A DNA stretch of 64,000 nt from Plastoroseomonas arctica (GTDB lineage: Bacteria; Pseudomonadota; Alphaproteobacteria; Acetobacterales; Acetobacteraceae): assembly GCF_018128965.1 (NCBI RefSeq), contig NZ_JAAEDH010000004.1:62001-126000 (forward strand). Reading direction: 5' to 3'. The notes beneath the pieces were generated by a model. It was not told the origin of the DNA and made no database searches. It saw only the letters and a program-made list of their open reading frames with translations. A program made the translations under genes and the position numbers. Below are positions 8,866 to 19,000 of this stretch, in pieces (position 1 is the first letter of the stretch; every line of letters starts with the position of its first letter).

Positions 8866-9546
8866 ATGCCCTTATATATTTTTGGCACGGGTGGTCATAT
8901 TTACGAAGAGCCTTCTTTGTTTATTGCAGTAGTCGCTTGGCCAGAGTTGCTACTTCGAGACGACACAGCATTCGACCATCATCACGCATGCTTAGTCGCC
9001 TACATGCTGCGGGCGCAGGCCGACATTGAACCGACATGGGCCAGCCGGCCACACTTCCTCAAGCCATGTTACCTTTTTCCCAGTCGTATTGAGATTTTTC
9101 AGTCGATGACGAAAACGCTGGCTCGATTCGGTCAGGCGATGACCTGCGCGCTCATCGCGCGACCGTTCGTTGCTGCAAGGTTGTTCAGCGACCCCCCGCC
9201 GCTGCCACCAGGGCTGGAGCGAACGTCCCTTAACGCGGTCATGAACTACGTTCTTGGCACTCGAACCGACCAGCCAAACTTCGAGCAGAAGGTGTTCCGA
9301 CGCCACAAGCCAGTTTTGCACCTCGCCCTCGCTTTGGATCAATGGCTCCTACGGCAGCGCACGCCGCTCGAGGTGATCTTCCTGGGCCATGGCCTTCCCT
9401 GGTTGGTCAACCAAGCACAACAACTGGAAGGTCCGGTTTCCACTTTGCAGCAGTTTCGGGTCGACCCTGCCGGGCAGATCCAGATTCGTTTGAGAGAACT
9501 GGTATCCACTGGCGTGCCCTCAGAGGATACCAGCAAGAAGGCCTAG
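8866..9546 (+). CDS. Hypothetical protein, 226 aa, atypical composition
   Basis: Not recognised. The ATG at 8866 follows AAGGA; a TTG immediately before it is the only alternative. The protein starts MPLYIFGTGGHIYEEPSLF and is rich in Leu, Pro and aromatic residues, with no signal peptide and no obvious enzyme motif. Codon use is less GC-biased than in the flanking genes, with codons such as TTA, TTT and ATA near the start, which suggests recent transfer. It reads in the same direction as the methyltransferase and DUF5681 genes and is separated from the former by 87 bases, so it may belong to the same mobile segment. Confidence 0.65.
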   Translation: MPLYIFGTGGHIYEEPSLFIAVVAWPELLLRDDTAFDHHHACLVAYMLRAQADIEPTWASRPHFLKPCYLFPSRIEIFQSMTKTLARFGQAMTCALIARPFVAARLFSDPPPLPPGLERTSLNAVMNYVLGTRTDQPNFEQKVFRRHKPVLHLALALDQWLLRQRTPLEVIFLGHGLPWLVNQAQQLEGPVSTLQQFRVDPAGQIQIRLRELVSTGVPSEDTSKKA

Positions 9547-9633
9547 GGGCGGCTAGCTCGTAGGCGTGATGCCAGTGCGATAGCGGGAGACACCCGCCAG
9601 CGCGCCGCAGCATCACGCAACCAGGAGCGCGTT

Positions 9634-11001
9634 ATGACCCCGACCCCCAACCTCATGACCATTGTCCAGAGGCCGCTCAGCGGCCTGGCGCTGGATCCTT
9701 CGAACCCTCGGACCCACAGCCCCAAGCAGGTCCGTCAGATCGCGCTCAGCATCGAGGCGTTCGGTTTCAACGTGCCCATTTTGGTGGACGGCTCCGACAA
9801 GGTCATCGCCGGCCACGGGCGCGTGCTGGCCTGCCGTAAGATGGGTTGGACTGAGGTTCCTACGATTTGCCTCAGCCACCTCAGCTCAGCTCAGGCTCGC
9901 GCCTTTATGGTGGCCGATAACCGGCTGACCGAGAACTCGTCGTGGGACGAGCGGCTGCTGGCCGAGACGCTCCGCGACCTCTCCCTTGCCGATCTTGACT
10001 TCGAGCTTGAGGCCATCGGCTTTGAGATGGGCGACATCGACCTGCGCATCGAGGGTCTGAGCGCCACGCCCTCGGAGGCCCCCGACCCGGCCGACGCCGG
10101 CTGCCCTGTGCCTGCAGGGCCCGCCGTCACCCAGCTTGGGGATCTATGGCAGCTCGGAAAGCACCGTCTCGTCTGTGGAGATGCGCTCGACGACGGCGCC
10201 TATGTCCAACTGATGGCCGGCAAGCGCGCGGCGATGGTCTTCACCGATCCGCCGTACAATGTGGCCATCGCCGGCCATGTCAGCGGCCTTGGTGCCATTC
10301 ACCATCGCGAGTTTGCCATGGCGTCCGGGGAAATGACCGCCGCCGAGTTCGCCGCCTTTCTCGCCTCAACGCTTGGTCTCATGGCCAAGCACAGCAGGGA
10401 TGGGTCGATCCATTTCATCTGTATGGATTGGCGCCATCTTCCAGAACTGCTGGCCGCGGGTGCTGTCGCATATAGCGAGTTCAAAAATCTTTGCGTCTGG
10501 TGCAAGGACAATGCCGGCATGGGCTCACTTTACCGAAGCCAGCACGAGCTCGTCCTGGTGTTCAAATCCGGCCGGGCCACCCATCGGAACAACGTCGAGC
10601 TTGGTCGGCACGGCCGTCACCGCAGCAATATTTGGCGCTATCCCGGCGCGAACTCCTTCGGGCGTACGACCGAGGAAGGTAACCTGCTTGCGCTGCACCC
10701 GACGGCGAAGCCCGCCGCAATGGTGGCGGACGCCATTCTCGACTGTTCGGCCCGAGGCGACGTGGTGCTCGACCCCTTCCTCGGCAGCGGCACCACCCTC
10801 ATTGCCGCCGAGCGGGTCGGACGGCGCTGCTATGGGCTTGAGCTCGATCCTCTCTACGCCGACGTCATCATCCGCCGCTGGCAGACGTTGACCGGGCAGA
10901 TGGCTGTGCACGCGGCAAGTGGGAAGACCTTCGATGCGCTCACCGCGAGCAATGAGGTGCTGTGCGCCGACGCGGTGCTCGAGATCAGCGGTGGCGCGTA
11001 A
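9634..11001 (+). CDS. ParB-like N-terminal domain fused to DNA N4/N6 methyltransferase
   Basis: The 455-residue protein has two parts. Residues about 8-100 form a ParB/Srx-like domain (PLSGLALDPSNPRTHSPKQV, then VIAGHGRVLACRKMG). From about residue 165 a DNA methyltransferase follows, with the catalytic TDPPYN motif at 204-209 and the SAM-binding DPFLGSGTTL at 380-389. The order, catalytic motif before the SAM motif, is that of beta-class amino-methyltransferases. This fusion is typical of alphaproteobacterial prophages and integrated elements, where it methylates DNA without a partner nuclease. CAGGAG lies just upstream of the start. The DUF5681 gene overlaps its 3' end by 11 bases. Confidence 0.93.
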   Translation: MTPTPNLMTIVQRPLSGLALDPSNPRTHSPKQVRQIALSIEAFGFNVPILVDGSDKVIAGHGRVLACRKMGWTEVPTICLSHLSSAQARAFMVADNRLTENSSWDERLLAETLRDLSLADLDFELEAIGFEMGDIDLRIEGLSATPSEAPDPADAGCPVPAGPAVTQLGDLWQLGKHRLVCGDALDDGAYVQLMAGKRAAMVFTDPPYNVAIAGHVSGLGAIHHREFAMASGEMTAAEFAAFLASTLGLMAKHSRDGSIHFICMDWRHLPELLAAGAVAYSEFKNLCVWCKDNAGMGSLYRSQHELVLVFKSGRATHRNNVELGRHGRHRSNIWRYPGANSFGRTTEEGNLLALHPTAKPAAMVADAILDCSARGDVVLDPFLGSGTTLIAAERVGRRCYGLELDPLYADVIIRRWQTLTGQMAVHAASGKTFDALTASNEVLCADAVLEISGGA

Positions 11002-11485
11002 TCGCGCGCCGCCGGCAGCGCCAAGGCACGACTATGACGTAGGATACGGCCGGCCGCCGCGGCATAGCCGGTTCGAGTCGGGACAGAGCGGCAACCCCCG
11101 CGGTCGACCCAAGGGCTCGGCCAATTTGGCCACCTACCTTGCGAAGGCACTCAGCGAAAAGGTTGTCGTGAAAGAAGGAGGCCGCAGGCGCACGATTACG
11201 AAGGCTGAGGCCATCGCCAAGCAGTTGGTCAACAAAGCGGCTGGGGCAGACCTGAACGCCACGAAGATGCTGCTTGCTGTTGAGAGGGGCCGCGAGACGG
11301 TTCCTATCGCGATCAAACCGGATGAAGAGACGGTCAGCCAAAATGAGCCACCCAGGATCGACTACTCGGTCATCACCACCGATGAGCTTCAGGTTTTGTA
11401 TGAGGCTGCGCTAATCCTTGAGGGTCGAAAGGAGCGTCCTCAGATCCCCTTACCGCCGACTGACTCGAATGACGGAGAGGATTAA
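10991..11485 (+). CDS. DUF5681 domain protein
   Basis: The 164-residue protein begins at a GTG inside the end of the methyltransferase gene. Its core RFESGQSGNPRGRPKGS is the hallmark of DUF5681, followed by a helical LAKALSEKVVV...ITKAEAIAKQLVNKA region. DUF5681 proteins commonly precede the large terminase gene in prophages and gene-transfer-like elements and may act in packaging or DNA handling, but their role is unproven. No terminase gene follows here; the downstream 590 bases are decayed, so the element seems truncated. Confidence 0.87.
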   Translation: MARNRAPPAAPRHDYDVGYGRPPRHSRFESGQSGNPRGRPKGSANLATYLAKALSEKVVVKEGGRRRTITKAEAIAKQLVNKAAGADLNATKMLLAVERGRETVPIAIKPDEETVSQNEPPRIDYSVITTDELQVLYEAALILEGRKERPQIPLPPTDSNDGED

Positions 11486-11637
11486 CCCGGGGTGATGCGC
11501 ATCGACGGCTCGGCACCAGCAAACCGGCGTTGATGACCTGATGTTCGAGCTGATTCCACTAATCGAGCAGCAGGCGGTGCTGCCCCTCGCCGTTGGCACT
11601 GCATCGCGCGACCTGGCGCTGTCAGCGGTGCCCCGGG

Positions 11638-11925
11638 ATGGCCGAATTCGCCCAACTGGGGATCGGCGGCCTTGATGTCGGCGCATGGGATGCGGCGATG
11701 GCATCGGCTCGTACGCCGCCCGAGGTGATCCTGCCCCTCCATGCGGCGGTGCTTGCCGCCGGCGCCACCCCGATAGACGGCAGAGCCACACTGCACGCAG
11801 CGATGTTCAGCGCGGACGCCGGCCGGCGCGCGTACTGCGGCCGTGCCCGACGTACTGGTCCTTCAACGTGACGCTCTTTCTCCACTACCTCCTGCCGGTC
11901 TCCCGGTGGGCAGAGAAGGGCGCTT
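11638..11925 (+). pseudogene. Probable frameshifted gene remnant
   Basis: The region 11486-12076 has no intact gene. From 11638 one frame reads MAEFAQLGIGGLDVGAWD, continues through EVILPLHAAVLAAGATP and stops at 11871. Around 11840-11860 coding character moves to other frames, ending with SFNVTLFLHYLLPVSRW. The two parts look like pieces of a single protein broken by small indels. I cannot name the family with confidence. It lies immediately after the prophage-like genes, where decay would be expected. Confidence 0.3.
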
Positions 11926-12076
11926 CACGGGTGCCGACGGCCGGCGCAAACCAAGTCGCATTCTCACAGGCACCATCGTCAGCGATACGTAGGCAATGTG
12001 TCATGGGACTGAAGCGTCGACCGACGATGTTAGACGACCAGCCATCCTCGTTACCGACCCTTCCCCGCAAATGCCC

Positions 12077-13204
12077 TTAACGTTCGCAGTCCGTGTTCGT
12101 GCCGCGCATTGGCAAGCGTGCCAATGTGCCGGCGAGCGCGGCCTGTGAACGAACACCAACCTTTCCGAACACCGCCTGTAGATGGGTGCGCGCTGTCGAA
12201 TGAGCGACGCCCTCCCTTTCTGACGCCGAGCCGAGACTGCGGCCCGCGGCAATGTGCGCTGCAATCCGCGCCTCGGCGTCGGTCAGTCCGAACAGTTCGC
12301 GCAGCAGCAGAGGATCGGGCCGGGTTGCGGGGTCTTGCAGGATCAGCAGCGCACCCGGGCGCGGCAATCCGATCTCGGCCACCGGGATGATTGGGGCGCT
12401 GCCGATCACCGCCAGGCAGGGGGGGCCGCCGCCGGCCGCGGCGATCGCAAGGCGCGTCGGGCGATCGGCCGCCTCTGGGCGCAGGCTCGCCGCGCGGATG
12501 GCCTTGGCCAGCTTCGCCTGGGCGGCTGCATGTGTCGCCACCAAGCGGCCGCCCTGAAGCCGTAGCCATGCACCTCGGCGCAGCACCGCCTCGCCGCCGT
12601 GATTGGTCAGGATCACGCGACCTTCGCCGGTCGTCAGCATCGCCGGCGCCGAGATCGTCTCGAGCAGAGCCTGCCAGTTGCGATTGACCGCGCCCGCGAA
12701 ATGCCGCGCCAGGTCGATCGCTTGGGTCAGGTGCGGCGACGCGCGTTGCAACGCCGCCAGATGCGCGGCCGTCCCGCCGGCCTCGCGCGGGTCGAGGCAG
12801 AAGGCGTAGCCGCCGGTCAAGGCATCGCCCCAGTCGCCGTAGAGCAGGTTGGTGACCTCGGCCACGCGCTGCGGCGCGAGGATGTCGGAGTGGAAGGCGG
12901 TGCGCGATAGCGCCGGCACGCCGCCGCAGACGCTCATCGCGGCGAGCACCTCGCCCGGTCGCCGGTCGATGAGCATGCGCGACATCGGGTTGACCTGGTA
13001 TTTTTCCAAGTACAGGCGGGTCAGGTCGGGATCGAGGCGGCCGACATGCATGATGCTGTCTTCCGGGTCCGGCGCCATCGAATGCACCATCGCGCCGAAC
13101 GCCCCGAGATCATCGGCGAGCGCGGTCAGGGCGCCGCCCCACAATGCAGGGTCGAGCGCTGCCGCGTAGAGCTTCTCGATGCTTTCGGGAGTGAGACCGT
13201 TCAT
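12077..13204 (-). CDS. LuxR-type helix-turn-helix transcriptional regulator
   Basis: The 375-residue protein begins MNGLTPESIEKLYAAALDP, a typical start of standalone LuxR regulators with a variable N-terminal sensor region. The C-terminal 65 residues (LTDAEARIAAHIAAGRSL...HSTARTHLQAVFGKVGV) form the LuxR DNA-binding domain. A PAS-like middle region is likely (ISAPAMLTTGEGRVILTN). Longer in-frame starts up to 13555 would run through the divergent neighbour and are rejected. It is divergent from the DUF4157 gene, with two direct repeats of CCATGACC between them, so it may control that locus. The signal is unknown. Confidence 0.85.
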   Translation of the reverse strand: MNGLTPESIEKLYAAALDPALWGGALTALADDLGAFGAMVHSMAPDPEDSIMHVGRLDPDLTRLYLEKYQVNPMSRMLIDRRPGEVLAAMSVCGGVPALSRTAFHSDILAPQRVAEVTNLLYGDWGDALTGGYAFCLDPREAGGTAAHLAALQRASPHLTQAIDLARHFAGAVNRNWQALLETISAPAMLTTGEGRVILTNHGGEAVLRRGAWLRLQGGRLVATHAAAQAKLAKAIRAASLRPEAADRPTRLAIAAAGGGPPCLAVIGSAPIIPVAEIGLPRPGALLILQDPATRPDPLLLRELFGLTDAEARIAAHIAAGRSLGSASEREGVAHSTARTHLQAVFGKVGVRSQAALAGTLARLPMRGTNTDCER

Positions 13205-13231
13205 CAGACACCTCACCGGATTGCGCGAAAA

Positions 13232-13261
13232 CCATGACCGGAAGACGGTAACGCCATGACC
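13232..13261. promoter_or_regulatory. Candidate operator: direct repeats of CCATGACC, 22 bp apart
   Basis: The octamer CCATGACC occurs at 13232-13239 and 13254-13261, in the 205-bp region between the divergent LuxR-type gene and the DUF4157 gene. Its 22-bp period is about two helical turns, which would place two bound dimers on the same DNA face. This is a pattern-based suggestion only. Confidence 0.3.
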
Positions 13262-13409
13262 CCTGAATGTCTCGAAACCGTGCCGAGGGCGCGCTCCTGA
13301 CGCGGATGTAACGGATGCGCGGCATCGCCGGCGGGCTCCCCCGATCGGATGAGGCGCGCGCCGAACCGATGCGCGAGCGTCCCCGGGCATGGGACGACGG
13401 AGTGACAGG

Positions 13410-14510
13410 ATGTCCGGACTGCCCGCCCGCCTGCGGCGACGGCTCGAACGCGGTTTTGGCGCTGATTTCGGCGGCGTGTCGCTCCACGCCGGGCCAGCGG
13501 CGCGGGCGATCTGCCGGTCCCGCGCGGCGCGGGGCCTCGCCTTCGGCGACAACATCTTGGTCGCTTGTTCGGATCCGGAGGACCCAGCGGCGCTTCCCCT
13601 GATCGCCCATGAGGCCGCTCATATCCTGCAGAAGCGCCTCTCGGGACGGCCGAGCGAACGGCGTGCGGAGGCCGAGGCGCGGCGTGCAGCGCAGATCATC
13701 CCGGCCGGCGGCCGCCTACGCATCGCGACGCCCAGCGACCCCCGCCGCGTCTCGCGCTGGGGCGAGGTCGGGCATTACTACACGGTCTATCTGGTGATGC
13801 TCGCCGCCGGCTTGGCAGAGAAGGATGCGGCCAGCGTTGCCTTCTTCGCACAGCTGCCCGACGAGGCGCTGGAACTGGACGCGATCCCGGCCGCGGGCAA
13901 CATCATTGCCGCCCCGGGCCTGGCGATGGGCAGCTGGGAGGTGCAGATCGGCCTGCATGCGCTGTCGGGCATTTCGCACCGCGAGGAGTTCGCCCGCCGC
14001 ATCAAGATCTTCGACTCCCTATCGCCGGCGGAGCCCGACTTCCTGCTCCGCTTCGGCCTCGCCTGCCACGCCTTCGGCGATTGCTACGCGCATCAGAAGA
14101 ACGGGGTCATGTACTCGCCCCCGCTCGGCCACCTGTTCGACAGCCACGGCCCGGACACTATCTCCGAGGCGACCTTCGGGCACTACACATCCTACGTGAC
14201 CGTGCTGCACGGCGTGGCCTGCACGAAGTTCCGCACGAAGCAGGTGCGCATGCCTGCGGAGATGCTGCTGAAGCAGCTGCGCGGGCTGCTGGGCATCGCC
14301 TCGGACGCCGCGCAGGCGCGCTTCATCCGTACTCTGGCGGAGGGCTTGCCGGGCCTCGCCTCCGCCCTGTCGCCCTATGACCCGCTGGCCGCCGAAGCGC
14401 GCCCGATCTGGGAGGTGCAGTGGGTCTACCCGGCCTATTTCCAGTCGCTGCCGGCGGACGTGTTGGCGCGCAGCCGCGCGCTCGCACGGGAATGGATGGC
14501 ACGTGGTTGA
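13410..14510 (+). CDS. DUF4157 (eCIS core) domain fused to a helical zinc-hydrolase-like region
   Basis: The ATG at 13410 has GGAG 7 bases upstream and opens directly into the eCIS core domain: LPARLRRRLERGFGADFGGV, then GLAFGDNILV and AHEAAHILQK with an intact HExxH zinc motif (residues 67-71). DUF4157 is found on cargo toxins of extracellular contractile injection systems and in other exported proteins. After a short linker, residues about 115-300 form a second, helical region with GHYYTVYLVMLAAGL (His122), CHAFGDCYAH (His220, Asp224, His228) and GHLFDSHGPD (His241, His246). This His/Asp pattern resembles zinc-dependent phospholipase C-like proteins. No signal peptide is seen. Length is 366 residues. 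The domain calls are from motifs; the activity is inference. Confidence 0.82.
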   Translation: MSGLPARLRRRLERGFGADFGGVSLHAGPAARAICRSRAARGLAFGDNILVACSDPEDPAALPLIAHEAAHILQKRLSGRPSERRAEAEARRAAQIIPAGGRLRIATPSDPRRVSRWGEVGHYYTVYLVMLAAGLAEKDAASVAFFAQLPDEALELDAIPAAGNIIAAPGLAMGSWEVQIGLHALSGISHREEFARRIKIFDSLSPAEPDFLLRFGLACHAFGDCYAHQKNGVMYSPPLGHLFDSHGPDTISEATFGHYTSYVTVLHGVACTKFRTKQVRMPAEMLLKQLRGLLGIASDAAQARFIRTLAEGLPGLASALSPYDPLAAEARPIWEVQWVYPAYFQSLPADVLARSRALAREWMARG

Positions 14511-14666
14511 TCCCCGTATACGCCCCGCTGTGGCGCAAAAAATGCGTGAAGAGGGAATTCCGCGCTTCCGTCGCGCACCTCCCCCAATCGTAGGATGCCG
14601 ACCGCGTCCCTGGTCGGGCAGCGTTTGCATCGAATGCCGGATCGTCGAAACGCTGAAAGGCCATGC

Positions 14667-15998
14667 GTGGTGACCTGGAAACCGCAGATCCTCGCGGCTG
14701 CCCTGATGATGGCGGTCGTGCAGCCCCTGGTGGCGCAGGAGAACGTGCCGATCGAGCGCGCCTTCGCGGAGATGATGGCGCGCCCTGCCGACCCCGACCT
14801 CGCGCTGCGCTATGCGCGGATCGCGGTGGCGCGCGGCGAGACGCGTGCGGCGATTGTCGCGCTCGAACGGGTGCTGCGCATCAATCCCGCGCTGGACAAT
14901 ATTCGCCTGGAACTGGCCTCGCTGCGCCTGGCTGAGGGCTCGCCCGACCTTGCCGGCGCGTTTGCGACCGAGGCGCTGCGCTCGCCCGACATGCCCGCCG
15001 AGGTGATGCCGCGCGCCGCCGCGCTGCAGGCCCAGGCGGACCGCGCCTCGGCGCGTTCCCTGCTCGAGGTCAGCCTGTTCCTCGGCGCGCGCTACGACAC
15101 CAATGCGAACGAGGCCACCTCGCTTGGCACCGTGCCGATCTTCGTGCCGGTGCTGCAGGATTTCTTCCAGATCAACACGCCCGTGCGCGGCCGTTCAGAC
15201 TGGAGCCTGGTGCTCGGCGCGCGAGCGTCGCACCGCTATGATCTGGGCCTGCAGCGCGAAGGTGCGTGGGAGACCAACTTCTCCGCCTTCGAGCAGCGCT
15301 TCGACCGGATTCCTCGCGCCTATGACCTCTCCCTCGTTACCTTCGACACTGGTCCGCGCATCGGGATCGCGGATTTCGGCGACAGCGCCGCGCTGCTGGG
15401 CATCCGTCCGTTCCTCTCGCTCGGCTGGCTCGGCTATGGCGGGCGCACTTATGCGAACCTGTTCGGCGGCGGCACGAGCCTGGAGCTGCGCCTGCCGCCG
15501 CGCTGGAGCTTCGAACTCACCGGCAGCACACGCGTGGGCAACTACGAGAACAGCGATTTCCGCCCAACCGCGCGCGACTTCACCGGCACGGAGCACAGCG
15601 TGAGCTTCGCCGTCGCCTACCTGGTGGATGACGCGACGCGGATCACCGCGGGCGTCTATGGGGTGCGCGGCGATGCGCGGCGTGAGTATTACCGGCGCAG
15701 CGGATGGGGCGCCTTCCTCGCAGCGTCCACCACCGTCAATATCGTGCCCTCCTACGCGATCGGTGCATCCGCACGGGCGGGATACCGACGAACCGCCTTC
15801 GACGACCCCGACCCCGCGATCAACCCCGACGAGAGCCGGCGCGACAATCGCTGGGAGGCGGGGCTGCTCGCGGTCTTCCCGATCACGCGCACGATCGCGC
15901 TGACCGCCGAATACGAGTGGTACTCGCAGAAGAGCAGCTACGCGATCTACCGCTACGACAATCACGCGGTAACGCTCGGCGTCCGGCTCAGCTTCTGA
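14667..15998 (+). CDS. Slam/DUF560-like outer membrane protein: TPR domain plus beta-barrel
   Basis: The 443-residue protein has a signal peptide (WKPQILAAALMMAVVQPLVAQ), a short TPR region (about residues 30-125, with ALRYARIAVARGETRAAIVAL), and a C-terminal half made of alternating-residue beta strands (FLGARYDTNANEAT, LVLGARASHRYDLGL, TLGVRLSF). It ends in Phe, as outer membrane barrels do. TPR followed by a barrel of this size is the architecture of Slam-type (DUF560) translocons, which move TbpB-like barrel proteins across the outer membrane. Its next-door neighbour ends in such a barrel. The start is one of two adjacent GTG codons (14667 or 14670). Family assignment rests on architecture, not a search. 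Confidence 0.75.
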   Translation: MVTWKPQILAAALMMAVVQPLVAQENVPIERAFAEMMARPADPDLALRYARIAVARGETRAAIVALERVLRINPALDNIRLELASLRLAEGSPDLAGAFATEALRSPDMPAEVMPRAAALQAQADRASARSLLEVSLFLGARYDTNANEATSLGTVPIFVPVLQDFFQINTPVRGRSDWSLVLGARASHRYDLGLQREGAWETNFSAFEQRFDRIPRAYDLSLVTFDTGPRIGIADFGDSAALLGIRPFLSLGWLGYGGRTYANLFGGGTSLELRLPPRWSFELTGSTRVGNYENSDFRPTARDFTGTEHSVSFAVAYLVDDATRITAGVYGVRGDARREYYRRSGWGAFLAASTTVNIVPSYAIGASARAGYRRTAFDDPDPAINPDESRRDNRWEAGLLAVFPITRTIALTAEYEWYSQKSSYAIYRYDNHAVTLGVRLSF

Positions 15999-16021
15999 TC
16001 CTTGGACAGGGAGATGCCATC

Positions 16022-19000
16022 ATGGCTGTGAAGCATGTCTGCCGCCGCGCCTCCCGCGCCGCGCTTCTCGCATCGGTCGCGGCCCTCGCGTTCGGGCACG
16101 ACGCAGCGGCTCAGACCGGCGGTGCGGCGCGGCCGGCGCCAAGTGCTGCGCCCAGCGCCCCGCCGCGCATGCCGGAGGTGCCGCAAGCGGCACGGACGCC
16201 CACCGCTGGGCCCGCCGCGGCGCCGGGCGCGATCAGCGCCTTCATCCTGCGCGGCCGCGCGGTGCGGGGGACCAACGGCGCCGACCGTACCGTGCCGATG
16301 CCCATGGCGCCCGGGATGCGGGTGGAGAGCCCGCCCGGGACCTGGACGGAAATCGCGTTCAGCGATGGCAGTTCAGTCGTGCTCCAGGCCGGGGCGGATT
16401 TCACCCTGCAGGGCATCGCGTCCGAGGGCGGGCGCCTGGTGATCAGCGGCGCGGCCAGCCGCGGCAGCCTGCGCGCCAGTACCTCCGATGGGGTGGACCT
16501 GCTGATCCGCACCGCGGCTGCGGAGGTGCGCGTCACACGGGCCTCGGCAGTGATCGAGGCCGGGCCGAACGGTGCCGCCACGATGCTGAGCGGGAGGCGC
16601 GTGACCATCCGCCGCAACGGCGGCGAGGAGGAGGTGATCCGCCGACCCGGCTTCGCGGTCGCGCTGGATGGCGGCGGCCCGGAGCGCCGCACACGCGGCC
16701 AGATGGCGACGAGCCTCGCGCCCTTCGCGCCGGTGCAGGTGCCGGAGGGCGTTGCACCGCGCGCGGGTGCGGAAGCGCCAGGCGAGGCCGCCGAGGCCGA
16801 GACGGTGCCACCGCCGGCGGAGCAGCAGCTGCGGCGCCAGCGCAGCGAGACGCTACTGGCGGTCAATACGGGCCGCGCCAGCGGTGGAGGCCAGGGCGGA
16901 TTCTCGACCGGCACGGGCGCCTACCTCACGGCCGCGGGCACCGGTTCCGCGATCGCGGGGGGTGGGACGTCGCTGCTCGGCAGCACGACGACGGGGTTCA
17001 ACGCGCAGCCCGTGGCGGGCAGCGTGGATACGCAATTGCTCGGCGGAATCGAGGCGCGCCAGTCGCTGGGCACCGGGCGCGTGCGCCGGTTTTCCGCCGA
17101 GGCGAGCGGCGCGCAGGCCGGGCGTCTGGATGCCGGCCGCGTGGCCACCGCCGGCGGCGCGAGCGTGGTCGGCGGGGCCTTCGCGGGGCCTGGCGAGGGG
17201 CGCTCAGCCGCCTCGGATCTGGTGGCAAATCTGGGCTTCGTCACGCTCTCCGTCTTCGCGCCGGCGCCGGGGAACAATGCCGGGACGAACGTGCTGGCGG
17301 TGCCGCGGCTGAGCGTCAGCGCGACCGGATCCCCGTCCGCCAGCTACGTCACCAGTGGCGGCACGCCGCTCGCGACCGTGACGCTGCCTGGATTCCGCGG
17401 CGGGCCTGGCGGACCGACCGCGCCGACCCCGCGCGATATCCTCCCCAACACCGCCTACTATGTGGATTTCGGCGGCACCACGACGCCTCCCGCCTTCTTC
17501 ACGACCTACGGCCTGGACGGTCTCAGCGCGGCGGAGATCGCGGCCCGCTTCGACGCGGCGCTGCGCACCACCAGCTACTACGACACCTTCGATCCGGGCA
17601 CGAACACCGTCTCCGCGGGCTTCGTCGGCCAGAGCCAGCGCATCCTGGCCTACCAGCGCAGCACCATCCTCGAGGCCGGGCTGCACGCGCTGCCCGCCGA
17701 TGTGTCGCCGGGCGCGATCACGGCGCCGGCGACCTTCGCGAGGACCGTCGATGGGCGCGGCACGGTCGCCACGCTTCCCGATGGCGGTGGGACGCTGGTA
17801 TACCTTGCGAGCACCCCGCCGCCCGAGGCGCGGGTCGTCAACTTCAGCAACGTCAACCCGAGTGCGGTGGCCTACAATCGTGCGGGCAACACCCCGCCCA
17901 ATCCCGCCCCCACCCGCTTCACGCTCATCTACGACACCGTCGTCACCGCGCGCAGCCCGGCCTTCGCTGCTCAGGTCGCACAGGGCACGTTGACCGAAGG
18001 TGAGCGCTACTTCGTCATTGGCGGCACCCCGGTGCCGGCCACCGCCACCGGCATGCCGGGCATCGCCGGCCCCGGCCAGGTCACGCGCTACGCGATCAGT
18101 GACGGGCTGTACCCGAATGGCGGCCTCGTCACCGGGCAGACCGTCGAGGCGCAGTTCCGCGGCCCCGGCGACCCGAACCAGCCCGTCCTGTTCAACCGCT
18201 TCAACGCCTTCCGACCGGAGGGTACCTTCATCGGCGCGGCGCCACGTGCCGACACGCACCTCCTTGTCGCGAGCGGCAGCGCGGCGACGCCAAACGTCGC
18301 CATGCGCGCCGATCTGGAGGTCGCGCCGGGCGGCGGCAGCTCCGCCTCTGTCTCGGTCGGCGGCGTCGCGCTGGACCGGTCCGGAGTAAGCCTCGTGCTG
18401 TCCGGCAGCACGGTCGGCACGGCGCGGCTTGGCGGCGGGCCTGTGGCGATCGGTGGGCGCTTCGGCTCGATGGGCACTGACGCCACCGGCATCCAGGCGC
18501 ACCTGTTCTACGGGGCGGAATCGGGTGAGCAGGTGGGGCATCTCGCCATTGGCCAGCAAGATGTTCGGCGCGGCGCGCCCGGCGGCGATGGCGGCCAGCC
18601 CGGCACGGTGGAGGTGCTCGGCGGTGCGGCGTCCCCTTATGGCTTCACGCGCCTCGCCACCAACGTCACCGCGCGCACCGGCCAGTCCCGCCCCGCCGAC
18701 GTGGCGCCGCAAGGTGGCGCGGTCAGCTTCCTCGGCTTCGCGACGGGGTTCGTCGAGACGCCGCAGGGCGGCCAGATCAACCTGCACAGCGTGAGCGCGC
18801 CAAGCTACGGCATCGCCATTGAGCGCGCCGATGGCTCCAATGAATTCGCCGCCGTCATCGACCTCACGCCGCGTGCGCCGGGGCAGATGGCGCTGAACCC
18901 CTTCGCCACGCTGCCGAGCAATGGCGCGAGCGGTACTCAACGGTTGGAATTTGGCGCGCGCGACCCGAATACCGGCCAGCCCACCTCGGCGTGGATCGGG

